From Bog-756 sp963833585 (GTDB lineage: Bacteria; Actinomycetota; Acidimicrobiia; Acidimicrobiales; RAAP-2), in the NCBI GenBank assembly GCA_963833585.1, contig CAWHYF010000006.1, forward strand, positions 992,001 to 1,056,000: a DNA stretch of 64,000 bases, in the 5' to 3' direction. Both the position numbers and the translations under genes were made by a program. Positions 8,762 to 17,841 of the stretch are shown here, piece by piece. Numbering within the stretch: position 1 is the first letter of the stretch; every line of letters starts with the position of its first letter. The notes beneath the pieces were generated by a model that worked only from the letters and a program-made list of their open reading frames with translations, was not told where the DNA came from and ran no database searches.

Positions 8762-9259
8762 CTAGGGGCTGGACGCGCCACGCAGATAGGCCCGCAGGCG
8801 CACCGCCTCTTCCACGTCCAGGGCGTCGAGCAACGACTCAAGGGCGGCAACCGCCGCCTCACCGAGCTCGGCCCGCAGCTCGTCCTCGATCGCCCGAGCC
8901 GCCCCACGCTGGTGGGCCAGGTAGTCGATGCCCCGGGGAGTCAGAGTGACCGACTTCTCTCGCTTGCTGGTCGTCGAGGCGTTCACCGCCACGTAGCCAT
9001 GATCACAGAGACGCATCACGACCTTGCTGGCGCCCTGGCGAGTGATGCCGAGCTCTCGCCCGATGGCCGAGATGGTCGATCCCCCCCGACCGGAGCAGAC
9101 CCGCAATACGCGGCCGTCGGGGAACTTGCGTTCGCCGAAGCCCGCCTCGGCCATGGCACGGTCCAACCGAAGCTGGTATCCGAGCCAGGCCCGCCGGAGC
9201 GCCGCGCCGAGGCCGGGGTAGGCCCATGGGCCGCTCGATGCATCGGCGTCGGGGGCCAT
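8762..9259 (-). CDS. MarR-family transcriptional regulator
   Basis: A 165-residue winged-helix repressor. After a short N-terminal helix (YPGLGAALRRAWLGYQLRLD) comes the winged HTH: STISAIGRELGITRQGASKV as the recognition region, then VNASTTSKREKSVTLTPRG as the wing. A C-terminal dimerisation helix follows. The ATG at 9259 is chosen because TAACAT (9267-9272, minus strand) lies exactly 7 bases upstream, giving a leaderless mRNA. A longer frame to 9580 would run through the divergent gene and its promoter. The imperfect inverted repeat at 9273-9301 overlaps its own upstream region and the -35 box of the divergent lipoprotein/phospholipase operon, which it very likely represses. Confidence 0.88.
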   Translation of the reverse strand: MAPDADASSGPWAYPGLGAALRRAWLGYQLRLDRAMAEAGFGERKFPDGRVLRVCSGRGGSTISAIGRELGITRQGASKVVMRLCDHGYVAVNASTTSKREKSVTLTPRGIDYLAHQRGAARAIEDELRAELGEAAVAALESLLDALDVEEAVRLRAYLRGASSP

Positions 9260-9272
9260 CAGGCAGATGTTA

Positions 9273-9301
9273 GCAAACTGTGAACCCGGTTGACAGTTAG
9301 C
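9273..9301. promoter_or_regulatory. Likely MarR operator between divergent promoters
   Basis: GCAAACTGT (9273-9281) and ACAGTTAGC (9293-9301) are reverse complements at 8 of 9 positions with an 11-base spacer, the half-site spacing of one to two helical turns used by MarR dimers. The right arm overlaps the TTGACA of the rightward promoter; the left arm abuts the -10 of the MarR gene itself. Confidence 0.65.
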
Positions 9302-9318
9302 GGGAGGCGCCCGATACT
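9290..9318 (+). promoter_or_regulatory. Sigma-70-type promoter of lipoprotein-phospholipase operon
   Basis: TTGACA at 9290-9295 and GATACT at 9313-9318 are separated by an ideal 17 bases. AAAGGGAG then precedes GTG 9345. This is the cleanest housekeeping-type promoter in the window, with the putative MarR operator overlapping its -35 box. Confidence 0.75.
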
Positions 9319-9344
9319 GCGAGCATGCAGCAAAGGGAGCCGGC

Positions 9345-10844
9345 GTGAGCCTTCGTGACGCAGCACCGCTTCGGCATGCGGCCGCGTCCGTCATCGGCAT
9401 GGTGATGGTGGCTGGGTGTGCGCCGGTGGCGGGCGCGGCGACAACCGCCCGCGGTCTTGGAGCGTCGTACGGGGTGGCGGCGATACGCCAGCCGCTGACC
9501 ACCAGCGCCAGGTCCCCGGTGGCCCATGACACCGAGACCGAGGCACTCGTGGCCCACTCGGGACGCCTCTTCGCGGCCACGGGCCAATGGGAGTATCAGG
9601 GCCCTTCGGCATTTGGCCAGGTCCTGGTCAAGCAGTCAGAGAGCAGCCCGTGGGCGGTCTTCGAGCAGACGCGGTCCCTTCGGGTCCAGGCATTGGACTC
9701 CTTCACGGTTCCCAGCGATCAGGGTCTCGGGCCGGGGCACTCCCTCCTCATCACCCAAGCGATCATCGGCGGTCGGTCGAGGATCCAGTGGTTGCTCGAC
9801 GGCGCCAAGTCATTCTCCCTCCCCGATTCCTATGTTCTCCCAGCAGGGGCGGACATCCGTGCGTTCGGGGCCCACGAGTCGGGCGGGGTCTGGTCCGTCT
9901 ATGCCGGGGTCCGCCCGACCGGGGTCCTTCAGGGAGTCTGGTCGCCGGCTCGTCATGCCTTGGTGTTCAGATCCACACCCGAGTTGACCGTGGCCTCGCC
10001 AGGTTCACCGGGTGCGGTGACACAGAAGGTGACGGGTTTTGCCGACTGTGCTGGTGCCCTGTACGCCACCATCAACACGACGCTCTATCGCCGCAACGAC
10101 GGCACCCTGCCCTCCGGGGTCCCTCGTTGGGTCCCGGTATATCGAGCGCCGCCGGTCGGGCCGCACAACAGCGGACTCCGGGGCATCACGTGCCTCACGC
10201 ACAGCGGGTCACCGTCGCTCCTCATCTCGACGGAGGGCAACGGCAATGTGTACCGGTTCGACCACCTCCCACGGGGCCAGCTCCATTCCACCCTGCGCCC
10301 GAGCTCCGGATCGGTCGCCGGAGGACTGGTGCAGACGCTCGAATTCCGACCCATTCCTGCCATCCGCCAGATGCTGGCGACTCAGGGAAGGGTCGTCCCG
10401 GCAACGGGAAAAGGCTCGATCGTCTATGTCATCGCCGCCTACAACAACGGTGACTTCCAGACCATCAAGGTGGGAGGAGTCGGTCGACAGATGTTCGGGT
10501 TCGAGTGGGGCTACCTGGGGATCTGCCCGACGATGGAGAACTGTGGACCGATCGCCTCCGGCACCGTCCATTTCAGCGCGAGCGCCTGCTTCGCCCTTCG
10601 GACCGATCAGCGGCAATCGCCGACCTATACGTTGCGGTGTCTCGGCGGACCGACGCTGACGCCGTCGTCACGGGTATCGAAGCCCATCCGTTCCGGGCAG
10701 GCCTTCGTGTCCATCCGGAGCATTCTGCCCGCCCCCTTCGCAGACGGGCGGATCTACTACGGCGGGTACGACTGCAATTTCTATCCCGCGGACGGAACGG
10801 CCTGGGTCGCATCGTCGTCTGCCGGCGCCGTCCACCTCACATGA
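9345..10844 (+). CDS. Secreted lipoprotein of unknown function, propeller-like
   Basis: A 499-residue exported protein. The N-terminus is a lipoprotein signal ending in MVMVAGC with the modified Cys at position 25. The mature part has regularly spaced beta-strand and turn segments (WEYQGPSAFGQVLV, IQWLLDGAKSFSLPDSYV, LYATINTTLYRRNDGTLP, NGNVYRFDHLPRGQL), suggesting a beta-propeller. Late cysteines (GICPTMENCG, SASACFAL, LRCLGG, GYDCNF) could form disulfides outside the cell. I do not recognise a named family. GTG 9345 is supported by AAAGGGAG. It is the first gene of an operon: the phosphoesterase starts 20 bases after its stop, so it may be an accessory or binding partner of that enzyme. Confidence 0.75.
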   Translation: MSLRDAAPLRHAAASVIGMVMVAGCAPVAGAATTARGLGASYGVAAIRQPLTTSARSPVAHDTETEALVAHSGRLFAATGQWEYQGPSAFGQVLVKQSESSPWAVFEQTRSLRVQALDSFTVPSDQGLGPGHSLLITQAIIGGRSRIQWLLDGAKSFSLPDSYVLPAGADIRAFGAHESGGVWSVYAGVRPTGVLQGVWSPARHALVFRSTPELTVASPGSPGAVTQKVTGFADCAGALYATINTTLYRRNDGTLPSGVPRWVPVYRAPPVGPHNSGLRGITCLTHSGSPSLLISTEGNGNVYRFDHLPRGQLHSTLRPSSGSVAGGLVQTLEFRPIPAIRQMLATQGRVVPATGKGSIVYVIAAYNNGDFQTIKVGGVGRQMFGFEWGYLGICPTMENCGPIASGTVHFSASACFALRTDQRQSPTYTLRCLGGPTLTPSSRVSKPIRSGQAFVSIRSILPAPFADGRIYYGGYDCNFYPADGTAWVASSSAGAVHLT

Positions 10845-10864
10845 TCGTCGAGAGGAGATCCACC

Positions 10865-12421
10865 ATGACACGAGGTACAACGTCGCGTCGACGGGCGACC
10901 GGCCGGGCCATCGCCTTGACCGGCGGCACCGTCCTGGCCTTGGTGCTCAGCGCCTGTAGCAGCTCGCCCTCGCAGCCCACCGCCTCGTCCCAGCGGGTGA
11001 CCGGAGGGCCGACCGGCCACTACGAGGTGGCGGCGGGGATCCACAAGATCAAGCACGTCATCGTGATCGAGCAGGAAAACCGTTCTTTTGACAGCTATTT
11101 CGGGACCTATCCGGGCGCCGACGGCATCCCCATGCAGAACGGCCAACCGACTGTGTGCGTCCCAGTACCCTCGGGAGGCTGCCAGAGGCCCTACCACGAT
11201 ACCGCCGATGTGAACGGCGGCGGCCCGCACAACGTGGGCAGCGCCCGAGTCGACGTCAATGGCGGCAAGATGGACGGGTTCATCACTCAGGCGACCAAGG
11301 GCAAGAAGGGGTGCGGCCAGAGCACGGTCGACAATCCAGCCTGCTCGAACTCGGCCACGCCGGACGTCATGGGCTACCACACGGCGGCGGAGATCCCGAA
11401 CTACTGGACCTACGCCAAGAACTTCGCACTCGACGACCGCATGTTCGAACCGGTCGCGTCGTGGTCATTGCCCGACCATCTCTACCTGGTGTCGGGGTGG
11501 TCGGCCAAGTGCTCGGACCCGAACCCGAAGAGCTGCGTCAACCAGACTCGAGGACCATACACGCCGGCTCAGATGCAGCGGTACGTGGACCAGGCCATCA
11601 ACACCGGAACGGCGGACGTCACCAACGCCTGGACCGACATCACTTGGCTCTTGTACAACAAGCACGTTCCCTGGGCCTACTACGTGCAGACCGGCGACCA
11701 GCCGGACTGCGACAACGATGCCGCGGTGGCCTGCCCACCCGTGGCCCAGAGCTACCTCACCCCGGGCATCTGGAACCCGCTCCCCATCTTCGAGGACGTC
11801 CAGAAGGACCACCAGATCCGCAACATTCAGCCTCTCAACAATTTTTTCGCCGAGGCCGAGAAGGGGACGCTCCCGGCGGTGATGTGGGTCACCCCCTCGC
11901 AAGCGGACAGCGAGCACCCGCCGGCCAGCGTCCACCAGGGCCAGGCTTACGTCACCGCCGTCGTCAACGCCGCCATGAAGAGCCCCGACTGGGACTCGAC
12001 GGCCATCTTCTTGCAATGGGATGACTGGGGAGGCTTCTACGATGGCGCCGTGCCGCCTCCGGTCGACCAGAACGGCTACGGCCTGCGGGTCCCGGCCATG
12101 GTGATCTCGCCCTACGCCAAGACTGGCTACATCGACCACCAGACGCTCTCGAGCGACGCTTACCTCAAGTTCATCGAGGACGACTTCTTGGGTGGGTCCC
12201 GCCTGAACCCCAAGACCGACGGACGCTCCGATCCCCGGCCCGACGTCCGCGAGGACGAGAAGATCCTGGGCAACATGGTCAACGATTTCGACTTCGACCA
12301 GACTCCACGGGCCCCGGTCCTCCTCCCGACCAATCCCCCCACGGACTCGCCGAGCATCCCGACCTACTTCAACGGGCTGGGCCCGTGCCTCGGATGCACA
12401 GGAACACCGCCGAGCACGTGA
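10865..12421 (+). CDS. Phosphoesterase family (phospholipase C / acid phosphatase) lipoprotein
   Basis: A 518-residue secreted phosphoesterase of the PLC/AcpA superfamily (Pfam Phosphoesterase, PF04185), whose members hydrolyse phospholipids or phosphomonoesters. The signature VIVIEQENRSFDSYFGTYPG starts near residue 60 and includes the Glu-Asn metal site and the nucleophile region. Other family blocks are DDRMFEPVASWSLPDHLYLV, ILQWDDWGGFYDGAVPPPVD and GLRVPAMVISPYAKTGYIDH. The N-terminus has an Arg-rich lead and LALVLSAC with the lipidated Cys at 31. ATG 10865 follows GAGAGGAG; the same frame is open upstream but lies inside the preceding gene. The hairpin at 12433-12460 follows its stop. 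Control by the divergent MarR protein is inferred from the shared operator. Confidence 0.9.
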   Translation: MTRGTTSRRRATGRAIALTGGTVLALVLSACSSSPSQPTASSQRVTGGPTGHYEVAAGIHKIKHVIVIEQENRSFDSYFGTYPGADGIPMQNGQPTVCVPVPSGGCQRPYHDTADVNGGGPHNVGSARVDVNGGKMDGFITQATKGKKGCGQSTVDNPACSNSATPDVMGYHTAAEIPNYWTYAKNFALDDRMFEPVASWSLPDHLYLVSGWSAKCSDPNPKSCVNQTRGPYTPAQMQRYVDQAINTGTADVTNAWTDITWLLYNKHVPWAYYVQTGDQPDCDNDAAVACPPVAQSYLTPGIWNPLPIFEDVQKDHQIRNIQPLNNFFAEAEKGTLPAVMWVTPSQADSEHPPASVHQGQAYVTAVVNAAMKSPDWDSTAIFLQWDDWGGFYDGAVPPPVDQNGYGLRVPAMVISPYAKTGYIDHQTLSSDAYLKFIEDDFLGGSRLNPKTDGRSDPRPDVREDEKILGNMVNDFDFDQTPRAPVLLPTNPPTDSPSIPTYFNGLGPCLGCTGTPPST

Positions 12422-12432
12422 GGAGTGGAGCC

Positions 12433-12460
12433 GGGGTTCGGATCCTGCCGCCCGGACCCC
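12433..12460 (+). terminator. Hairpin after phosphoesterase gene
   Basis: GGGGTTCGG (12433-12441) pairs with CCGGACCCC (12452-12460) over nine positions with one G-U wobble and a 10-base loop. It begins 12 bases after the stop codon and lies between convergent genes. There is no T-run, as is common for actinobacterial terminators. Confidence 0.5.
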
Positions 12461-12545
12461 TGCCGGAGGCGACCGACGATGCGTTGATGGTGGACCGTCG
12501 CCGGACTCGGGCGCCTGGCAACGCCCCTTTCCCAACTCTCACCTG

Positions 12546-14696
12546 TCATTGATGTTCCGAGCCCGCCAGGAGTTTTGGCATCAGGCGGGGCCCGATCCAC
12601 CTGGCGAACTGATCCACTTGAGCACGAGTGTCGGGCGCCGAGGCGTCCGGATTTCCGAACTGGTAGAAGGGAAAGTGGATACCGTCGGGGGCACGGACCG
12701 TAACCCCATCGATCACCGACCGAAACTCACCTCCTGGACACACCATGGCCCCGAGATTGACGACTGAGGTGGTGGCCGAGAACTGTCGGGCCACCCGGTC
12801 AAGCAGCTGGTTGTAGACCCCGAGCCGCCGCGGCGAGTCATTGGGCCAAGGTGAACCGTCCGGTTGCTCACCACTGGAGAAGCACGGCGAGGTCAGAAGC
12901 GCCATGTGTGCCCCTTCGGCCGTTCCCACCCGCACGGCCAACTCAATTTGATGCAGGATGTACGTTCGTAGGCTCGGATCGAGAATGCTCGTCCACCGGC
13001 CATCGAAGAATCGGTCGGCGACCTCCCAACGGCCGGCCAGAAGGACCACCGTTTTGGGGTGGACGGTCCTGACCAGCGAGCTCAGTCGTGCGGGCCATTG
13101 GACATCCCGCGGGCTCCCGCTGTTGCACGGGGCCGGCGGAGCGGTCACGGACCCGTCCTCTCGAACCAATGGACCGATAGCCACCCCACAGCCTTCGAGT
13201 CCCTGTTCATCGATGGACGCATTCCAGGTCGGGCCGGTACCGGGAAGATCGACGCCCAAGGTCAGCGCGGTGGAATCACCCACGATCAACAGTTTGGTCG
13301 AATCGAGGCTCGATGCAGCCGCGGCAACAACGTTGGGGGCGCCGGTGACGGTCGGAGCAGCTGCCACGCTGGAGACGGAGCTCGAGGGCGAGGTGACGGT
13401 CGCCGCCATGACCGCACCGACTGCGACCGCCAGTGCGACTATCCAGACCGTTGGCCGGCGACGGTCCGGGCTCTTGTAGGAGAAGTGGATGGTGCCGCTC
13501 CGAATCGGTCGTTCGATCACTACGTAGGAGAACCAGGCCACCGCCACCACGAGCAGGGTCCGCACCGCGAAGAGACTCCAGCTCCGCAAACCGGTGTGGG
13601 CGCCGTCCACATACTGGAAGATGGGAAAGTACCAGAGGTACATCCCATAGGAGATCGTGCCGATGAACCGGAGGGGGGGAGCTGCCAGAGTTCGGGCCAT
13701 ACGGCTGGTAGGAACACACGCCACGGAGGCAATGAGCACCGCGGCCATCAGCGCGGTGATCAGAAAACCGCCCTGGAACGTGAGCGGGTCAGAACTTCCG
13801 GCATGTGTCCATTGCCAAAAGAGACCCACGAGGGCGCCTAGGCCGCACAGGACCAGCGCGTTCTTCAATCGGGGGGACTCGGCGACTGGGACGAGTCCGT
13901 GGCTTCCTCGTCGCGTCTTCACCATGGCGAGCAGGGCGCCCAGAAAGCAGCCAACCAGAATTACCTGAATATGCGTGTCGGTCCCGTAATACAACCTCGT
14001 TGGGCTCGCTCCTCTTCGGTAGAGCAGCGCCATCCATCCCCCCGAGGCCAGAGCTCCGAGGGCCGACAGGATGAGGACTAACCACAGACCCCGTCGCTTG
14101 AAGACCGCGGCCACGTAGATGGTCAGAAGGAGCAGTAAGGGCCACACGAAATAGAACTGTTCCTCGACGGCAAGAGACCACATATGAGTGAAGAGCGATG
14201 GACTTCCGGTGGATTGGAAGTAGTTGGCGTTCGCGGCGATGAAATGCCAATTGCCGTAGTAACCGAACACCGAGAGAACATCGCCCCGGAAGCCTGGGTA
14301 CTGCCCCGGAGGTGCGATCAGCTGCACGAAGAGCTCCACCACCAAGACCATGACCAAAAGGGCTGGAAGGAGCCGGCGAGCGCGGCCGAGATAGAAGCGG
14401 GTCAACTGTCTGGCGCTGCCCTGTTCCCGACCCCGAAGGAGGATAAGGGTAATCAGCATGCCCGAGAGGACAAAGAAGATGTCCTGGCTGAAGAACCCAC
14501 CGTTCTCAATGCCGGGCAGTCCAGAGTGGAACGCCAGAACGCCGAGAATGGAGACCGCTCGCACTCCGTCGAGTGCGTCAACCCTTCCGGCAGGACGCTC
14601 CAAGGCCACCGCTAATGACCGGGCCTTCGGCAAATCGACGCGACCGCCCGCCCACGCAGACTCCCCGAGATCAGCTCTCCCACGGTACGGGCACAC
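12546..14696 (-). CDS. Acyltransferase-3 / SGNH-hydrolase fusion (OafA-like), copy 1
   Basis: A 716-residue membrane O-acyltransferase fused to an extracytoplasmic SGNH domain, the architecture of OafA-type enzymes that acetylate or acylate surface glycans. The acyltransferase-3 part (residues ~38-400) opens with DALDGVRAVSILGVLAFHSG, has QDIFFVLSGMLITLILL and HMWSLAVEEQFYFVWPLLLL, and shows about ten hydrophobic helices. After a Ser/Thr/Val/Ala-rich linker the SGNH domain starts with LLIVGDSTALTLGV (nucleophile Ser near 475) and ends with PDGIHFPFYQFG (Asp-His pair near 668). A start at the later GTG of VDLPKARSLAV is possible. It lies 320 bases downstream of an orphan substrate-binding protein on the same strand; the pairing recurs at 52.6-56.1 kb. 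Confidence 0.9.
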   Translation of the reverse strand: MCPYRGRADLGESAWAGGRVDLPKARSLAVALERPAGRVDALDGVRAVSILGVLAFHSGLPGIENGGFFSQDIFFVLSGMLITLILLRGREQGSARQLTRFYLGRARRLLPALLVMVLVVELFVQLIAPPGQYPGFRGDVLSVFGYYGNWHFIAANANYFQSTGSPSLFTHMWSLAVEEQFYFVWPLLLLLTIYVAAVFKRRGLWLVLILSALGALASGGWMALLYRRGASPTRLYYGTDTHIQVILVGCFLGALLAMVKTRRGSHGLVPVAESPRLKNALVLCGLGALVGLFWQWTHAGSSDPLTFQGGFLITALMAAVLIASVACVPTSRMARTLAAPPLRFIGTISYGMYLWYFPIFQYVDGAHTGLRSWSLFAVRTLLVVAVAWFSYVVIERPIRSGTIHFSYKSPDRRRPTVWIVALAVAVGAVMAATVTSPSSSVSSVAAAPTVTGAPNVVAAAASSLDSTKLLIVGDSTALTLGVDLPGTGPTWNASIDEQGLEGCGVAIGPLVREDGSVTAPPAPCNSGSPRDVQWPARLSSLVRTVHPKTVVLLAGRWEVADRFFDGRWTSILDPSLRTYILHQIELAVRVGTAEGAHMALLTSPCFSSGEQPDGSPWPNDSPRRLGVYNQLLDRVARQFSATTSVVNLGAMVCPGGEFRSVIDGVTVRAPDGIHFPFYQFGNPDASAPDTRAQVDQFARWIGPRLMPKLLAGSEHQ

Positions 14697-15016
14697 TATC
14701 CCATCAGCGGCAGGCGGTCCTTGCGGCCACTGACCCCGCCCGACACCTGCGAGGACGTGCCGGCCGACCCCTCGGTTGAGGCCGGGGACTGGGCAGCTTG
14801 TCGAGCGCCTTCCGAAAACCCGGTGAAGATTCAGCAGGTCTGTCTCTGCCCCAACAGGGGTTGGCCCAGCTCATACCGGGCTTCTTGTCCGCCGACCAGA
14901 TGAAATCGCCACTCAGCACAGCTCGGTGTTCGTCCCCACCCGCTGTTCCGTCCCCACCGCCTCGTAGATGTCCGTGCACCGCTCTCGCACCGTCGACGGT
15001 GGTCGGCCGGCGCCTG
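14697..15016. other. Non-coding gap
   Basis: About 320 bases between the substrate-binding-protein gene and the acyltransferase fusion, both transcribed leftward. No convincing ORF, RNA or strong hairpin is visible. It probably holds the promoter of the acyltransferase gene, but I cannot point to a clear one. Confidence 0.35.
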
Positions 15017-16321
15017 CTATTGGCTCGACACCAGATACCCACCGTCGCACCGATAGCCTTTCGTTCTTCCGCTGACCGGCGGATCATCCGAGCGGACGAA
15101 CTTTCCGTTGACGATCTTGCCAATCAGGTAACAGGTGGACGGGAGGCCGGCGGCCGGATTGGACGGCGCGAGCAGTCCCGACGCATTGAACGAGGTGATC
15201 TTGCGAAGCTGCTGCTGCAACGATCCTCGCGTTGGGTCCTTCCCCGCTGACCTCAGGGCTTGGACAAACAGCTGCGCATTGGCCCAGCCGGCCAAGGTGT
15301 AGTAGTCCGCTTTGAATCCCGGCGAGACCTGCTGCACCCACTTCAAGAACGTGGAGACGGCGGGAATTGCGGCCGCGTCCTCACCCAGGAAGAGGGCGTT
15401 GGGCATTTCGAGGTTGCTTCCGTTGGCCGCCGCCGGTCCACCGGCCGAAGTGACCAGCTCATTGCTGTACGCGGACGTGCCGATGACCAGCTTGGGATGG
15501 AAATTCTGCTGAGTGAGAGCCTTGAGAAGCGCGCCGGCGTAGTTCTGCGGCAATTGGTCGATGAAGATGAGTTGCACTCCCGCATTGTGCATGGCGACGA
15601 CGTTCTGATTGAAGTCCGTCTGGGTGACCGGCACAGTGGCGAAGTAGGTGATCTTGTACCCGGCACGGAGGAGAGTCGGCTTTTCCTTCCGCCATATGGC
15701 CAATGCAGACCCGTAGGTCGAGGCCAACACCGCGGTGTGTTTGATCTGGTTCGGGTACTTCCTGGCGAAGTAATTGACCGGTCCAGTCGGCCAGCCCTTT
15801 CCGGTGGGGTTGGCGCTGTAGGAATTGGGAAGCTGAGCCAGGGGCGGGTCCAGGGTGGTGGAGACGTCTGGGAAGGCGGGGTTCTGAGCGATGACCGACT
15901 CTCCGAAGCTGTCCTCAAGGGAGAAACTGCCGACGAGGGCAAAGTCGTTCTGGACGGCGCTCTGGGTCAATTGCTTGTTCTTTGCCCCCGTGAACTGATC
16001 GTCCTGGGCATCCACCACGAGCTTTCTACCGTTGATGCCACCCTGCGAGTTGATGTAGGCCGCATACGCCTTCGTCCCCACGATCGAGCCCGTGAACAGC
16101 CCCAGGGACTCGGTGGACACGTTCCCGACCGTGACGGTCGACGAGGTGAGTCCGGGAGCGGTCTTGAACGCCGATGCCGGGATCGGGGCCCGACCGGTCG
16201 GACTCGAAGTCGCGGCCTGGGCACTCGGTGCCACCATGAGCGAACCGACCAAAGCGGCGAGTACTCCGAGAACAACGGCGGGACTGCAGCCCGGCCGACC
16301 CACGGCATGTCTAGCTCTCAT
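15017..16321 (-). CDS. Orphan ABC-type substrate-binding protein (Peripla_BP_6), copy 1
   Basis: A 434-residue type I periplasmic-binding-fold protein related to LivJ-like branched-chain amino acid receptors. ATG 16321 is preceded by GGGGGAAG and gives a Sec signal (VVLGVLAALVGSLMVAPSAQ, cleavage after AQA). The mature domain shows TVTVGNVSTESLGLFTGSIV, GGINGRKLVVDAQDDQFTGA and FALVGSFSLEDSFGESVIAQ, the usual ligand-cleft landmarks. FLGEDAAAIPAVSTFLKWVQ follows, with a C-terminal Cys pair (TCYLIGKIVNG and GYRC). No permease or ATPase gene is nearby, so import is not supported; ligand sensing or periplasmic delivery to neighbouring envelope enzymes is an alternative. It is clearly paralogous to the protein encoded at 54745-56056. 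Confidence 0.9.
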   Translation of the reverse strand: MRARHAVGRPGCSPAVVLGVLAALVGSLMVAPSAQAATSSPTGRAPIPASAFKTAPGLTSSTVTVGNVSTESLGLFTGSIVGTKAYAAYINSQGGINGRKLVVDAQDDQFTGAKNKQLTQSAVQNDFALVGSFSLEDSFGESVIAQNPAFPDVSTTLDPPLAQLPNSYSANPTGKGWPTGPVNYFARKYPNQIKHTAVLASTYGSALAIWRKEKPTLLRAGYKITYFATVPVTQTDFNQNVVAMHNAGVQLIFIDQLPQNYAGALLKALTQQNFHPKLVIGTSAYSNELVTSAGGPAAANGSNLEMPNALFLGEDAAAIPAVSTFLKWVQQVSPGFKADYYTLAGWANAQLFVQALRSAGKDPTRGSLQQQLRKITSFNASGLLAPSNPAAGLPSTCYLIGKIVNGKFVRSDDPPVSGRTKGYRCDGGYLVSSQ

Positions 16322-16548
16322 GGCTTCCCCCTGATTGGACGACGCGCAAACAAGAGTCGGCCCGCTCATAGCCGCCTGCTCCGTTCCGGTAGTGCGCTGT
16401 GAGCAGGTTTACACTTTTCTGGGAGGGTGTACAGACCCGACCCATCCACCATCCCGACCACGGCCCCACCCGTGTCCGTTGCGAACTCAACAATGTGGGA
16501 GATCCAAAGCAATGGCGCCGGGAGATTGATCTGAGCGCGGCCGGTTGA

Positions 16549-17342
16549 TCAGCATGGTTTGGGGCTCGCCAGGAGACCGGTCTGCGCTGACAACAGGTGG
16601 GCGATTTGCTGGCCGTAGAGGCGAGCGCCCTCATCGGTGAGGTGGATCCCGTCAATCAGGCTTCTGACGAGCTGCTTTCGACCACAAGTGGTCTGACAGG
16701 AGGACTTCGGACCCATGGGGTCCGGCCAGTATCTGACCGGCTTCGATCACTTTGTCCCCAGGTATCGCTCGGTAGCCGTCGAAGAGTCGTTGGGCATGTC
16801 TGAGGATCGGTGCGACGATAGGGGGTGGGCTCACCCAGTACATCGTGGCACCGGCTGCATGGACCTCCGTAGAGAGCTCCGCTGCTCTCTGCTGCCACAG
16901 CGAGTAGAACTCCGGGCTGTCGTCGGCTACCAGCGTTCCGTTGGCATTTCGAAGTGGGGGATCGGCATAGTTGCCGACGAAAATTGCGACCACGGCGCTG
17001 GGGTGTTCTTTCTGGAGGATCAGGGGCAGGGCTTTCACCCAATCGACTGGACCTGTCAGCAATCCGCTGTCGTCGACCGCATACCTTCCGGTCTGCACCC
17101 CTACCTGGGCCAGGCTGTCTGCGACGGAACACGATGCCTGGTTCATGATCGAATCGCCAATGAGCGCCACTCGGCGAAGACTCGAACTGGCCAAGGGAAG
17201 ACGCGACCCTGCTTGGACCACGGGCGGACACGAGGTTCCCGGGTACGAAGCCGTGGCCTGTCGGAAGCTTCGATCCCACACCAGAACGACCAGGGCAACC
17301 GCGAACAACAAAAGCGGGACGCCGATCAGCGCACGATTTCAT
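16549..17342 (-). CDS. Stand-alone SGNH hydrolase, frame broken twice
   Basis: A small membrane-anchored SGNH/GDSL hydrolase-like protein. The unbroken central frame (17311-16652) gives VALIGDSIMNQASCSVADSL with the nucleophile Ser, then VVAIFVGNYADPPLRNANG. It stops before the essential Asp-His block, which is present in another frame as QLVRSLIDGIHLTDEGARLY and ends at 16549. Removing one base between ~16695 and 16720 (a GGGG run at 16717-16720, or a CC pair) joins them. At the 5' end, removing one A from the run at 17337-17339 places ATG 17342 in frame and gives MNRALIGVPLLLFAVALVVL, a proper anchor. The repaired length is 263 residues. These are probably sequence errors, though real decay cannot be excluded. 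It is a likely partner of the upstream/downstream SBP-acyltransferase pair. Confidence 0.7.
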
Positions 17343-17586
17343 TTCTTCATGGATCAGGCATACCCACCGTGCGCAACCGGCATTCCCGGCAGAAGTGGAG
17401 CGACCAAGTCCACGCCTTGCCGGCCCACGTCGGGGGACGCGTTCCACCGGACTGCTGTGGTCAGGAGGGCTGACTTCCTCAGCTCTCCTCCGCAAGCTGA
17501 GGCCAGAAATGGCGGCCGGCCCGAGAACGGATCAGTGGGTCCCGTCTGAGGCGGCGCGCCGTGGTCGGCAGGAATGCTTGCTGGCC

Positions 17587-17841
17587 CTAGATCATCTCTC
17601 CGTCCGCCTTCGAGATTCGCTCTCCCGGAGCCTCGGGGGGTTGGTGGCGGAATGGCCCTCGGTGCTCGACGATCTGCTCGGCGAGCAACTCCGCAGCTCG
17701 ATCAATGGGCAATTTGGGAGTCTCCGTCGGATCAGCAGTCAGCGGCGGGTTCTCTGCCGGTTGATCGGCCATCATCTTCTCGACGCCAACCTCCTCGGGA
17801 GCGGGCAGCCGGCGAGGAGCAGATTCCTGCACCGGGCTCAT
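17587..17841 (-). CDS. Small acidic hypothetical protein (84 aa)
   Basis: A short ORF that I do not recognise. Its ATG at 17841 overlaps the stop of the preceding 53-residue ORF (ATGA), suggesting translational coupling. Composition is protein-like and acidic, with Pro/Glu-rich linkers (PAENPPLTADPTETPKLP) flanking a predicted amphipathic helix (IDRAAELLAEQIVEH). A later start at the MADQ methionine is possible. The opposite-strand frame is Arg/Ser/Pro-rich and looks like a shadow. Joining it to the 53-residue ORF would need a two-base, not one-base, shift, so the break differs from the other frame errors in the window. Moderate to low confidence. Confidence 0.4.
   Translation of the reverse strand: MSPVQESAPRRLPAPEEVGVEKMMADQPAENPPLTADPTETPKLPIDRAAELLAEQIVEHRGPFRHQPPEAPGERISKADGEMI

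Noticed and set aside
12546..16321. Possible complete ABC importer around the first SBP
   Set aside because: No permease or ATPase gene is present within the neighbouring genes.
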